From assembly GCF_005843985.1 (NCBI RefSeq), contig NZ_CP040463.1, forward strand, positions 218,501-282,500: 64,000 nucleotides of DNA, written 5' to 3'. The notes under the pieces are model-generated. The model was not told the DNA's origin. It searched no databases and saw only the letters and a program-made list of their open reading frames with translations. A program made the position numbers and the translations under genes. Within the stretch, counting starts at the first letter, position 1. Every line of letters begins with the position of its first letter. Shown here in pieces: positions 8,531 to 18,992 of the stretch. The stretch is from Caminibacter mediatlanticus TB-2. Lineage in GTDB: Bacteria; Campylobacterota; Campylobacteria; Campylobacterales; Nautiliaceae.

Positions 8531-9229
8531 ATGTTAAAAGTTGATAATTTAGTTGTTAAAGTTGATAATAAAGAGATATTAAAAGGTATTGATTTTGAAT
8601 TAAAAGATAATGAAATAGGAGTTATTTTTGGACAAAATGGCTCTGGTAAAAGTACATTTCTACAAACTTTAATGGGTTTTAGTGATTATAAAGTTAAAAA
8701 TGGAAAAATTATTTTTGAAAATCAAAATATAGCAAATGAAAGTATAGATAAAAGAGCAAAACTTGGTATGGGTATTATGCTTCAAAAACCTCCTGTTATT
8801 AAAGGAGTTAAGTTAATCGATGTTTTGAAACTTTTAAATAATAATGAAGAAGAAATTTTAAACTTAGCTAAAAAGTATAATATGGAGAGTTATTTATATA
8901 GAGAAATAAATAAGGGCTTTTCAGGAGGAGAAATTAAAAGAAGTGAGCTTTTTAGTTTAATAATTCAATCTCCAAAATTAGCTTTAATTGATGAACCAGA
9001 ATCAGGAGTTGATGTAGATAATTTGAAACTGATTGGAGAAATGATTAAAAATTTGATTCAAAATAGGAGTGGAATAGTTATAACTCATACAGGTGAGATA
9101 TTAAAATATTTGCCAGATAATTCAAAAGGATTTATTTTTGAAAATGGAAAAGTAATAAAAAAAGGTTTAGCAAAAGAGTTATTTAAAGATATTAAAAAGT
9201 TTGGATTTAGGAGGGGAGATGAATCTTGA
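8531..9229 (+). CDS. sufC: SufC-type ABC ATPase for Fe-S cluster assembly
   Basis: A 232-residue soluble ABC ATPase. The Walker A motif GQNGSGKST is at residues 34-42, the signature is GFSGGEIKR, and Walker B is LALIDEPESGVD. That pattern, and the partner downstream, identify SufC, the ATPase that drives the SufB/SufD scaffold. No sufS, sufE, sufU or sufD is adjacent. The gene overlaps the SufB-like gene by 11 bases. Confidence 0.9.
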   Translation: MLKVDNLVVKVDNKEILKGIDFELKDNEIGVIFGQNGSGKSTFLQTLMGFSDYKVKNGKIIFENQNIANESIDKRAKLGMGIMLQKPPVIKGVKLIDVLKLLNNNEEEILNLAKKYNMESYLYREINKGFSGGEIKRSELFSLIIQSPKLALIDEPESGVDVDNLKLIGEMIKNLIQNRSGIVITHTGEILKYLPDNSKGFIFENGKVIKKGLAKELFKDIKKFGFRRGDES

Positions 9230-10256
9230 TAAAAATGATATTGAAAGATTAAAAGAGGTAGGAGTTGATGAAGATTTGCAAAAAGCAGGGGAATTTATTC
9301 AAATAGACCATTCGCCTTTTAGTTGCAATATATTACAAGAAGGTGTGATTTTGCTTCCTTTAAGTGAAGCTATTAAAAAATATAAATGGGTAAAAGATTA
9401 TGTGAATGAAGATGATGTTGAAGGTTATTTTTTATGGGTTAAAAAAGGAGTAAAAGTTAAAAAACCTTTTCAAACTTGTGCCTTTATGAAAGAAGAAAAT
9501 GTACAAAATATTTTTAATTTAATTATTTTAGAAGAAGAGAGTGAAATTAATTTACTATCCTCTTGTACTATTTCTTCATTTGTTGATAGTGCTTTACATA
9601 TAGGGAAATCTAAATATGTAATTAAAAAAAATGCAAAATTAACTTATACAATGATTCATATGTGGGGAGAAAATGTTGAAGTTTATCCAAAAACTTTTGT
9701 TGAGGTAGAAGAGGGGGGAGAATTTGTCTCCACATATGTAAATTTATATAAAGTTAAAAGGATTATCTCAAATCCTATTTGTAAACTTCAACAGAATGCA
9801 AAAGCATCTTTTAATAGTATAATAGTTAGCTATCCTTCTTCTTATATAGAAATGGGAGGAGAGGTTTATTTAGAAGGTGAAAATTCAAGGGCGGATATAG
9901 TTTCAAGAAATGTTATTTATGGAGGAGAAAATATTGCAAAAGGAAGAATTATTGCTAAGAATAAAGAAGTATCAGGTCATATTGAGTGTGAAAGTTTACT
10001 TTTAAGTAATGAAGCTCATATGGTTACTATTCCTATATTAGAGAGTTTTAATAAGGATGTAAGATTAACTCATGAGGCTGCTGTTGGAAAAATTGCAAAA
10101 GAGGAGATTGAGTATTTAATGTCAAAAGGTATTGATGAAGATAGTGCAATTTCTTTAATTGTAAAAGGATTTTTAAAATTAGAAATTGAAGGAATCAGTG
10201 AAGATTTAAAAGAAAAAATTCAAAATGCAATTAATTTATCAAAATTAGGATTTTAA
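9219..10256 (+). CDS. SufB/SufD-family Fe-S scaffold protein
   Basis: A protein of 345 residues of the SufB/SufD family, shorter than E. coli SufB (about 495). It carries the right-handed beta-helix core (with DIVSRNVIYGGENIAKGRI) and the C-terminal LTHEAAVGKIAKEEIEYLMSKGI motif that contacts SufC. The ATG at 9219 has an excellent GGAGGGGAG ahead of it. A TTG at 9201 in the same frame lacks one. A lone SufC plus one short SufB-like protein resembles the minimal SUF-like (SMS) systems reported from archaea and anaerobes. That assignment is an inference. Confidence 0.85.
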   Translation: MNLDKNDIERLKEVGVDEDLQKAGEFIQIDHSPFSCNILQEGVILLPLSEAIKKYKWVKDYVNEDDVEGYFLWVKKGVKVKKPFQTCAFMKEENVQNIFNLIILEEESEINLLSSCTISSFVDSALHIGKSKYVIKKNAKLTYTMIHMWGENVEVYPKTFVEVEEGGEFVSTYVNLYKVKRIISNPICKLQQNAKASFNSIIVSYPSSYIEMGGEVYLEGENSRADIVSRNVIYGGENIAKGRIIAKNKEVSGHIECESLLLSNEAHMVTIPILESFNKDVRLTHEAAVGKIAKEEIEYLMSKGIDEDSAISLIVKGFLKLEIEGISEDLKEKIQNAINLSKLGF

Positions 10257-10865
10257 ATGAGTGTATTTGATGTTTTTGCAAAAGAGTATGATGAATGGTT
10301 TGAAAAACATAAAAAAATATATGAAGAAGAACTTAATACTATCAAAACTTTATTGCCAGAGGGAAATGGTTATGAAATAGGTGTTGGGACAGGTAGATTT
10401 GCAAAATCTCTTGGAATTAAAAGAGGATGTGAGGTTAGTAAGTCAATGGGAGAGATTGCAAAAAAAAGAGGAATTGAAGTTGATTTTATAGAAGCTGAAA
10501 AGCTTGATTTTAAAGAGGAATTTGATTTTATTTTAATGGTTACAACTATATGTTTTGTAAAAAATTCAAAAAAAGTAATAAAAAATTGTTACAATGCTTT
10601 AAAAAGTGGGGGTTATTTACTTAGTGCATTTGTAGATAAAGATTCAAGTTTTGGTAAATTTTATTTAAAAAATAAAGATAAATCCAAATTTTATAAAGAT
10701 GCTACATTTTTTAGTAAAGATGAAATTATTATTTTAATGAAAGAAGCTGGATTTAAAGATTTTGAATGTGTTGAGAATTTGTATGGAGATAATTTAGACA
10801 GTTTAAGATTTGAAATAAATTCTTGTAATGGAGGTGCTTTTAAAGTAATAAGGGGTAAAAAATGA
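10257..10865 (+). CDS. Class I SAM-dependent methyltransferase
   Basis: A 202-residue methyltransferase of the UbiE/Methyltransf_11 type. Motif I is YEIGVGTGRFAKSLGI, an acidic residue follows in CEVSKSM, and motif II is EFDFILMVTTICFV. The substrate is unknown. It begins right after the SufB-like stop and overlaps the next gene by four bases, so it belongs to the sufC gene run. Confidence 0.8.
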   Translation: MSVFDVFAKEYDEWFEKHKKIYEEELNTIKTLLPEGNGYEIGVGTGRFAKSLGIKRGCEVSKSMGEIAKKRGIEVDFIEAEKLDFKEEFDFILMVTTICFVKNSKKVIKNCYNALKSGGYLLSAFVDKDSSFGKFYLKNKDKSKFYKDATFFSKDEIIILMKEAGFKDFECVENLYGDNLDSLRFEINSCNGGAFKVIRGKK

Positions 10866-11554
10866 AATTTTCAATTGTATTTGATAATTATATAGCAAAT
10901 GATAGATTAGAGAGTTTTTGGGGCTTTTCTTTGATGATAGAAGATTATTTTTTGTTTGATACTGGAAGTAATGGTAGGGCGTTAGTTAGAAATATGGCAA
11001 AAATGGGTTTTTCTTTACAAGAGCTTAAATATTTTTTTATTTCTCATCCTCATTGGGATCATATTGGCGGGATTGATAGTGTTATTGATGAGAATAGATT
11101 AATGAGTTTGTTTTTACCAGATTCTTTATCAAAGTTTTATGTAAGGGATTTGAGAAAATTATCAAGAGAAGTAAAAGTTATATCAAATCCACAAAAATTA
11201 TTTGGAAAATTTTATTCAACAGGAATAATGGAGCCAATTGGAGAACAAAGTATAATTATTGAGGAAGAAGATTTTTTGATTGTTGTAACTGGATGTGCTC
11301 ATCCAGGGGTTGTAAATATTATAAAAAGAGCTATTGATATGCTTAAAAAACCTGTATTGTATGTAATTGGAGGATTTCATTTAATGAGAAGCACGGAAGA
11401 AGAAATAAATAATGTAATTAAAAATTTAAAAAGTTTAGGAGTTGAGTATGTTACTCCTACTCATTGTAGTGGAGATTTAGCAATAGAGATGTTTAAAGAT
11501 GTTTATAAAGACAATTATATTCCAGGAGGAGTTGGAAGAATTATTGAATTTTAA
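10862..11554 (+). CDS. Metallo-beta-lactamase-fold hydrolase (COG1237-like)
   Basis: A 230-residue metallo-beta-lactamase-fold protein with the metal motif SHPHWDHIGGID, a later TGCAHPG motif and GGFHLM near the C-terminus. This pattern fits COG1237, whose archaeal member MJ0301 has been linked to dihydropterin aminobenzene phosphate synthesis in methanopterin biosynthesis. That activity should not be assumed here. Its four-base overlap with the methyltransferase suggests a shared task. Confidence 0.8.
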   Translation: MKFSIVFDNYIANDRLESFWGFSLMIEDYFLFDTGSNGRALVRNMAKMGFSLQELKYFFISHPHWDHIGGIDSVIDENRLMSLFLPDSLSKFYVRDLRKLSREVKVISNPQKLFGKFYSTGIMEPIGEQSIIIEEEDFLIVVTGCAHPGVVNIIKRAIDMLKKPVLYVIGGFHLMRSTEEEINNVIKNLKSLGVEYVTPTHCSGDLAIEMFKDVYKDNYIPGGVGRIIEF

Positions 11555-11564
11555 GGAGATTTTT

Positions 11565-12806
<1,242 letters not shown>

Positions 12807-12816
12807 TTTTTACTCC

Positions 12817-13458
12817 TTAATTGTTAGGATTTTTACATCCTTTTGGAAGACCTCTTTTTAATATATTTTCAAAATATGTTTGTGAAATATATTTAGGTTT
12901 ATAATTTCCTCCTAATTTTCTAAGGGCACTTATAAATTTAACCATATGATGTTCACTTCCTCTAATTAGATTAGAATAAATAAATTTAATATCTTTATTA
13001 TCTGTTCTATTTTTTGCTTCGTGAATATCATAGAGGTCTAAATCTTCAATTAAAGCTCCAACTTTTAGAGCATCTATTTTTGATTTTGAGCCTTTTTTTA
13101 CTAATTCTTTATAAAGTTTCTGATATTTTGGTAAAGTAAAATATCCTATTTTCTCACTTTTTATAGGATTTTCTAACTTGTATCTTTTTAATAACTCTTT
13201 TACCATTCTCATATGGAATGTTTCACTTCTTTTTGCTACTCCAAGTAATACTGGAATATTCCACTTTTTTCCAAGTGTTAAATAAACATCTCTTGCAAGC
13301 TTTTCTTCTTCTAAAATATCTACTAAATCTTTATGTTCTTGTAAAGAGATAGTTTGAGGTTTAATAGTTTGTAATTTATTTAAAATTGCTTGTTGTTTAG
13401 GCATTAATGCAAACAATGAACTCCCTATAATTCCTGCTATTAATAGTTTTTTTATCAT
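12817..13458 (-). CDS. Secreted DUF2202 ferritin-like protein, copy 2
   Basis: A 213-residue protein with a signal peptide (MIKKLLIAGIIGSSLFAL), followed by the DUF2202 helical domain. It has LEEEKLARDVYLTLGKKW, a SETFHMRMVKELL helix and a late GSEHHMVKFISAL helix. The repeated E and ExxH patterns are what a ferritin-like di-metal four-helix bundle would show. It is a close paralogue of the gene immediately upstream. The metal and substrate are unknown. Confidence 0.8.
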   Translation of the reverse strand: MIKKLLIAGIIGSSLFALMPKQQAILNKLQTIKPQTISLQEHKDLVDILEEEKLARDVYLTLGKKWNIPVLLGVAKRSETFHMRMVKELLKRYKLENPIKSEKIGYFTLPKYQKLYKELVKKGSKSKIDALKVGALIEDLDLYDIHEAKNRTDNKDIKFIYSNLIRGSEHHMVKFISALRKLGGNYKPKYISQTYFENILKRGLPKGCKNPNN

Positions 13459-13473
13459 TTAAATTCCTCCTTT

Positions 13474-14154
13474 TTATTTAGTATATCTTAAACATGGTGG
13501 TAATTGATTATTAAATCTTTTAAAATTATTTCTATTTACTTTACTATTTCTATTTAAAATAGCCTCAAATTCTGCTTGTGAGATATATTTAGGAGTGTAT
13601 GTTTCTCCATATCTATTTAAAAATCTTACAAACGCTCTCATATGATTTGTGCTTCCCCATCTCAGTCTTGAATATACAAAATCTATATCATTATTATCAC
13701 TTCTTTTCATAGCTTCATCTAAGTCATAAATATCTAAATCTTCAATAGTAGCTCCAACTTTTAAGGCATCAGTTATTGATTTACTTCCTTTTGCTACTAA
13801 TTCATTATATAAACTTTGTAAATGAGGATTTGTGAAAACACCAACTTTATCAGATTTAACAGGGTCATTTATTCCATATTTGTCAAGTAAAAATTTAACC
13901 ATTTGCATATGCCATCTTTCACTTTTTGCAATATTTCTAAATACAGGAAGACCCCATTTTTGATATAAAGTTAAATAAACATCTCTTGCAAGTTTTTCTT
14001 CCTCTCTCATATGTAGTAAATCTTTAATTTCTTGGTTAGATAAACTTTGTTTTGGCATATTATAAACAAATTTTTCCATATTTGATTTAAAGTTTGGATT
14101 TACTGCAAATAATGAACTAATTCCAATTAAGCTTGCTAATATTAATCTTTTCAT
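13474..14154 (-). CDS. Secreted DUF2202 ferritin-like protein, copy 1
   Basis: A 226-residue paralogue of the next gene. The start at 14154 was chosen because it gives a clean signal peptide (MKRLILASLIGISSLFA) behind AAAGGAG. The same frame stays open upstream to 14226 but without a ribosome-binding site. The domain has MREEEKLARDVYLTLYQKW, SERWHMQMVKFLL and GSTNHMRAFVRFL, matching the ligand-rich helices of copy 2. The 15-base gap between the copies and the shared orientation point to tandem duplication within one operon. Confidence 0.8.
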   Translation of the reverse strand: MKRLILASLIGISSLFAVNPNFKSNMEKFVYNMPKQSLSNQEIKDLLHMREEEKLARDVYLTLYQKWGLPVFRNIAKSERWHMQMVKFLLDKYGINDPVKSDKVGVFTNPHLQSLYNELVAKGSKSITDALKVGATIEDLDIYDLDEAMKRSDNNDIDFVYSRLRWGSTNHMRAFVRFLNRYGETYTPKYISQAEFEAILNRNSKVNRNNFKRFNNQLPPCLRYTK

Positions 14155-14200
14155 TTTAAACTCCTTTAAGTTTTTAAGTATTATAAGAAGAAGAGGTAAA

Positions 14201-15262
14201 CTAAAAGTAAACTTGTGTAGTAACAATATTGTTTGAAGAAGTTATTGAGAATTTTAGATTATTTTCTTTGCAGGCTTTATCTACTATATAAAGTCCAAGT
14301 CCAAACCCGCCATCTTTTTCTCTAACAAACTTTTGGGTTATAATTTTTGGATTTTTTATATCTCCTTCATTTTTAATTTCCAAATATTTTTCGTTTAGTG
14401 TAATGTATATTTTGGAATTAGAAGGGGAATATTTAATGGCATTGATTAATAGATTATCAATAATTCTAATTAAATCTTCTTTGGCAATATTAATAGTTAT
14501 ATCATCTAAGTTTTTAATAATTTCTAAATTTTTTTTGTTTATTTCACTCTCAAAATAATTTAGTCTCTCTTTTAGAGTTTTTTTAATATTTATTTGTGAC
14601 TTTATTTTTTTATTTTGCAAATAAAGATGTTTTAAATTCTCAAAAATTTGATTTATTCTAATGGCAGCTGATTTTATTCTCTCACACTCCTTATAATTAA
14701 ATCCTTTTAATTCAAGCATTTCAATATTTGATTTAATAATAGAAATTGGGGTGTTTATTTCATGAGTAGTATCTCTTATAAATTCTTCTAAATCATCTAT
14801 TCTTTTTTTTAGAGGTGAGAGAAACACTTTTCCAAGCAAAAAAGATGTTATAAAAATAAATATTAAAACAAAAATATTAAAAATGATTAAATTTTTTTGA
14901 AGATTTCTCAGAGGTTTTTCATCAAAGGGTATAGCATTTATAATTTCAATTTTTCCTACTCTTCTAATTTCAGTTCGTTTATAGTATATTTTATTATCTT
15001 TAATTTTATACTCTTCTTTTTGGTATGGTAATTCTCCTTTAATTTTAATTCTATTTCTAAAAATAGTAACATCTGGAATTTCAATTAATCTTTTCCCTTG
15101 CATTTTTATTAAAAGGTCATTTTTTGCTTTATTTATTTGAAGTTCGATGATATGTTCTTTTGAGATTTTGTAATAAAAATATTCTCCAATTCCAATTAAT
15201 ATTATTGTAGATAAAATATAAATAATTAAAAATCTAATTAAAGCTTTTTTCTCAGCTAACAA
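14201..15262 (-). CDS. Sensor histidine kinase
   Basis: A 353-residue membrane kinase. The first membrane helix is at about residues 8-29, then a ~100-residue periplasmic sensor, a second helix at about 123-145, a dimerisation domain with phospho-accepting His167 (RDTTHEINTP), and an ATPase domain with N-box DNLLINAIKYS and G-box GGFGLGLYIV. The start is a TTG overlapping the response-regulator end; no ATG is available before the first helix. It lies directly upstream of the DUF2202 pair. The signal it senses cannot be read. Confidence 0.88.
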   Translation of the reverse strand: MLAEKKALIRFLIIYILSTIILIGIGEYFYYKISKEHIIELQINKAKNDLLIKMQGKRLIEIPDVTIFRNRIKIKGELPYQKEEYKIKDNKIYYKRTEIRRVGKIEIINAIPFDEKPLRNLQKNLIIFNIFVLIFIFITSFLLGKVFLSPLKKRIDDLEEFIRDTTHEINTPISIIKSNIEMLELKGFNYKECERIKSAAIRINQIFENLKHLYLQNKKIKSQINIKKTLKERLNYFESEINKKNLEIIKNLDDITINIAKEDLIRIIDNLLINAIKYSPSNSKIYITLNEKYLEIKNEGDIKNPKIITQKFVREKDGGFGLGLYIVDKACKENNLKFSITSSNNIVTTQVYF

Positions 15263-15899
15263 ATCTATACCCTACGTTTTTTATAGTTTCAATTTTGTCT
15301 TTTCCTATTATATTCCTAAGGTTATTTATGAAAGTTTTTATAGAATTAAAATTTGGTGTCTCATCAATAGAATATAATTCATTAATAATCTCATCTTTAC
15401 TTACTATTTGACCTCTTTTTTTTAATAAAAGTTTTAAAAGTTTTGCAAGTTTTGGTTTTAGATGAATTTTTTCGTTATTTTTTATTAAAGTTAAATTATT
15501 TACATCAAAACTTACATTTTCGTCAATTTTTATTATTTCATTTTTATAAATTCTTCTAAGAATTGCTTCTATTCTTAAAAGTAATTCTTTTAATGAAAAA
15601 GGTTTTGTTAAATAATCATCACCACCACTTAAAAAACCTTTTTCTATATCTTTTTGAGTATTTAGAGAAGTTAAAAAAATAATTGGAGTGTCTTTAAACT
15701 CTCTAATCTCTTTTGCTACTTTAAATCCATCTTTTTTAGGAAGTTTTACATCTAAAATAATTAAATCAATATCTTCTTCATACGCTTTATTTACTGCTTC
15801 TTCTCCGTCAAATACACTAATTACTTTATATTTATCTTCTAAAAATTCTTTAATTGTCTCATTTAAATCAATATCATCCTCAACAAGTAAAATTTTCAT
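15252..15899 (-). CDS. OmpR-family response regulator
   Basis: A 215-residue response regulator. The receiver domain has the acidic pocket Asp8/Asp9, the phosphorylation site Asp50 (LIILDVKLP) and Lys99 (LTKP). A C-terminal winged-helix DNA-binding domain ends in KIETIKNVGYRFVS. It overlaps the kinase gene by 11 bases and trmH by four. The DUF2202/DUF4405 genes downstream are the obvious candidate targets, though no repeated operator was identified. Confidence 0.92.
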   Translation of the reverse strand: MKILLVEDDIDLNETIKEFLEDKYKVISVFDGEEAVNKAYEEDIDLIILDVKLPKKDGFKVAKEIREFKDTPIIFLTSLNTQKDIEKGFLSGGDDYLTKPFSLKELLLRIEAILRRIYKNEIIKIDENVSFDVNNLTLIKNNEKIHLKPKLAKLLKLLLKKRGQIVSKDEIINELYSIDETPNFNSIKTFINNLRNIIGKDKIETIKNVGYRFVS

Positions 15900-16498
15900 T
15901 TTTTAGCCTTAATAATATCCTCATATGTCCATTTTTTTAATGTTTTTTCAATAATTTCTTGTGAAAGTTGAGGTTTGTCATACATTCCTTTAATACTTCT
16001 TTGACGCTGGGCTTCATATAAAATTACAGCATTAGCAACTGAAACATTTAAACTCTGACTCATCCCATACATAGGAATAATTACTTTTTTATCTGCATAT
16101 TTAATACTAACTTCACTTGCACCATCAACTTCATTTCCTAAAACTATTAAAGTTGGTTTTGTATAATCAACTTCTCTAAAATCAATAGTATCTTTATCAA
16201 GTAATGTAACTACTACCTGATATCCTTTTTCTTTTATATTTTTATAAAAATTTTCGATATCCTCGACATATTCAGTAAAAAGCCACTTATGAGCACCCAT
16301 TGTAATTTCATTATTAAGTTTAACTTTTTTTTGATGTCTATAATAAAGTTTTCCTACATTTACAGCATCACAAGTTCTAACAATAGCTGATAAGTTATGA
16401 GGTGAATAGACATAATCCATAAATACTCTTAAAGTATCTTGACGAGTATTAAGGATTTTTTTCATTTTATTTAGTCTCTCATTAGTTACCAGATACAT
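15896..16498 (-). CDS. trmH: tRNA (guanosine-18-2'-O)-methyltransferase TrmH-like
   Basis: A 200-residue SpoU-family (SPOUT fold) RNA methyltransferase. It shows motif 1 SPHNLSAIVRTCDAVNVGKLY, motif 2 IVLGNEVDGAS and motif 3 IPMYGMSQSLNVSVANAVILYEA, which form the trefoil-knot SAM site. The N-terminal helix (LNKMKKILNTRQDTLRVFMD) and length match TrmH, which modifies G18 in the D-loop. Other SpoU substrates are possible. It starts behind AAAGG within the end of the GGDEF/EAL gene. Confidence 0.85.
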   Translation of the reverse strand: MYLVTNERLNKMKKILNTRQDTLRVFMDYVYSPHNLSAIVRTCDAVNVGKLYYRHQKKVKLNNEITMGAHKWLFTEYVEDIENFYKNIKEKGYQVVVTLLDKDTIDFREVDYTKPTLIVLGNEVDGASEVSIKYADKKVIIPMYGMSQSLNVSVANAVILYEAQRQRSIKGMYDKPQLSQEIIEKTLKKWTYEDIIKAKK

Positions 16499-18980
16499 TT
16501 AATACCTTTAATAAACTTTTTTCGTCAAGTGGTTTATAAAAATAATATCCTTGTATACAATCAATGCCTAAACTTTTTAAAATTTCATATTGCTCTTTTT
16601 CTTCCACTCCTTCGGCTATTGTTTTTAAATTTAAAGCTTTTGCAAGCTCAATAATTGCTTTTATTATTTGTCTATTTTTGGTAGAAGTTGTTATTTTTTT
16701 AACAAATGAGAGGTCTATTTTTAAAATATCAATAGGAAGTTTTTCTAAATAAGTTAGTGATGAATAACCTGTACCAAAATCATCTAATGAAATTAAAGTA
16801 CCATTTTTTCTTATATCATTTAAAAATTCAGTTACAAGTTCTAAATTATTTATAGCAATACTTTCAGTGATTTCTAATACAAGTTTTTCTTTATGTTTAT
16901 TTGAAAGTTCAATTAATTTTAATTTTACTTTATTACTATAAAAATTATTTGCAGATAAGTTAAACGAAAGTTTTATATTTACTTTTGATAAAGTATAATC
17001 TAATTGCTCTAATAAATTAATAGTTAATTTATTTATAAGATTATTTTTCTCAATTATTTCTATATATTTGCCAGCAGATATTATTTCACCCTGTTCATTG
17101 ACCATTCTAAGTAAACTTTCAGCCCCTCTTATTTTTTTTGTATTTGCATCTACATAAGGTTGAAAGAAAAGTAAAAATCTATTTTTTTCTAAGCAATCTT
17201 TGATTGTATGAATATCATTAATATAGTTATTGATATCTTCTAATAAATAATTTTCGAATGTTTTAATAGTATTTGGACCTTTTTGTTTTGCTATATTTAG
17301 AGCAATTGATGCTTTTGAGAGTAAGCTTTTTGCTTTTTCTCCATCTTTTGGAAAGCTACTAATTCCTATATTAAAAGATAATTTTATCTCTTTTTCATTA
17401 ATTACAAAAGATTTTTCGAAAAATTCTTTTAATTTACTTATTATATTTAATAGCTCTTTTTCATTGCTACTATCTAAAAATATTCCAAATTCATCTGCAT
17501 CTAATCTTGAAATTATTTTTTTAGGAGCAACTTTTTTGAGTTTTTGTGAAATTTCTTGTAATAAAATATTTCCATTTTGAAAACCAATAACTTCATTTAC
17601 GGCACTAAAATTATAAATATCTATTAAAATGATAAAATGAATGTTTTTATTATTTGTTTTTATTACTTCATCTATTTTTTCTAAAAATGTTTCTTTATTA
17701 TAAAGAGAAGTTAATATATCAAAATATTTTATTTTTTCAATTTGTGCGAGTAATTTTTTTTCTTTGGTAATATCAATTGCTATTGATATATATTTTTTAA
17801 TTCCTTTATAATTTACAGGGATAATTTTATCTTTTAAATAAAAAAAAGTTCCATCTTTTGCTTTATTTATCAAAATAGCATTAAAAATTTTTCCTTTTTT
17901 TATTGTATCCCATAAATTTTTATAAAAATCTTCTGAATGAAAACCGCTTTTGAAAATATTTGGCTTCTTTCCAATAAGCTCTTCAAGTTTATATTTAGAT
18001 AATTTTTCTACTGTTTTATTTTCATATTCAATTATTCCTTTTTCATTTGTAATTACAACCCACATATCTGAATTTTCAAGGGCAGTAGAAGTTATATGCA
18101 TAAATAAATCTTTTTCTTTTTTTTCAATTCCAAAACTTATTAATCTTTTAAATTCTTCTAAAAGAGTAATATAATTAAAAAAGAAGTTTTTTTCTTTTTT
18201 ACATATGCATATTCCACCCCAAATTTTATTATCTTTAAATATTGGAATGCCAACAGAACTTAAAAAACCTCTTTTTAACATTTCATCTTTTAAAGCTTCT
18301 ACATCACTATTATTTTCGGTATCATTATTTATATGAATATTTCCATCAATGCAAGCTTTACCAATAGGAGTTTTAGCAACATATGGATTATTTAAATCAA
18401 AATCTACCTCTAAAATGCATTTTAAATTTTCTTCACTTTTATCTCCAAAAGTAATTGGGATTAATTTATTGTCTTCTTTTTTTACGATAAAGCACGCATC
18501 AAAGTTTGCTACATATAAAATATGTTTGACTAATTTCTGAAGCATTTCTTCAATAGTGTCTGAAATAAGGACTAAATTTAATAACTCTTTTATAGCAACT
18601 AAAATCTCTGTAACTTTTTTTTCTTTTGTGATATCTACAAATATTGCAAAACCACAATTTTTATTATTAAAAATAATGTTTTTTGAACAAATACAAAAAT
18701 TTTTAATACTATTTTTTGTAGTTATTTTAAGGTTTTCAAAAAAAGCTTCATAGTTGTTTTGTTTAATTGATTTTATAATTGCTTCTATTAATTTGTTATC
18801 AAAATTGTGGGCTATTAAAAAATTATTTAATGAATCATTTTCTAAATTGAATATTTTTTTAGCCCCACTATTTGCCCAAATAATTTTTTCATTATCAAAA
18901 ATAATTAATGCTATTTCTTCTATTTCATTTAAAGCTGTAATAATAGTCTCTATATTAAGTTTTGAAATAAACTCTTGCAA
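16482..18980 (-). CDS. PAS-GAF-PAS-GGDEF-EAL signalling protein
   Basis: An 832-residue soluble protein. Order: PAS (about 15-120), GAF (about 125-290), PAS (about 295-405), GGDEF (about 415-570) and EAL (about 580-825). The cyclase signature reads RLDADEF in place of RxGGDEF, so cyclic-di-GMP synthesis is doubtful. The EAL domain keeps its key residues (AESLLRM, LSFNLSANNF, EITES, DDFGTG, DILKID, AEGVEE and QGYYF), so phosphodiesterase activity is likely. The start is TTG behind AAAAAAGG. It overlaps trmH by 17 bases. Confidence 0.88.
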   Translation of the reverse strand: MQEFISKLNIETIITALNEIEEIALIIFDNEKIIWANSGAKKIFNLENDSLNNFLIAHNFDNKLIEAIIKSIKQNNYEAFFENLKITTKNSIKNFCICSKNIIFNNKNCGFAIFVDITKEKKVTEILVAIKELLNLVLISDTIEEMLQKLVKHILYVANFDACFIVKKEDNKLIPITFGDKSEENLKCILEVDFDLNNPYVAKTPIGKACIDGNIHINNDTENNSDVEALKDEMLKRGFLSSVGIPIFKDNKIWGGICICKKEKNFFFNYITLLEEFKRLISFGIEKKEKDLFMHITSTALENSDMWVVITNEKGIIEYENKTVEKLSKYKLEELIGKKPNIFKSGFHSEDFYKNLWDTIKKGKIFNAILINKAKDGTFFYLKDKIIPVNYKGIKKYISIAIDITKEKKLLAQIEKIKYFDILTSLYNKETFLEKIDEVIKTNNKNIHFIILIDIYNFSAVNEVIGFQNGNILLQEISQKLKKVAPKKIISRLDADEFGIFLDSSNEKELLNIISKLKEFFEKSFVINEKEIKLSFNIGISSFPKDGEKAKSLLSKASIALNIAKQKGPNTIKTFENYLLEDINNYINDIHTIKDCLEKNRFLLFFQPYVDANTKKIRGAESLLRMVNEQGEIISAGKYIEIIEKNNLINKLTINLLEQLDYTLSKVNIKLSFNLSANNFYSNKVKLKLIELSNKHKEKLVLEITESIAINNLELVTEFLNDIRKNGTLISLDDFGTGYSSLTYLEKLPIDILKIDLSFVKKITTSTKNRQIIKAIIELAKALNLKTIAEGVEEKEQYEILKSLGIDCIQGYYFYKPLDEKSLLKVLNVSGN

Positions 18981-18992
18981 TTAAAACCTTTT

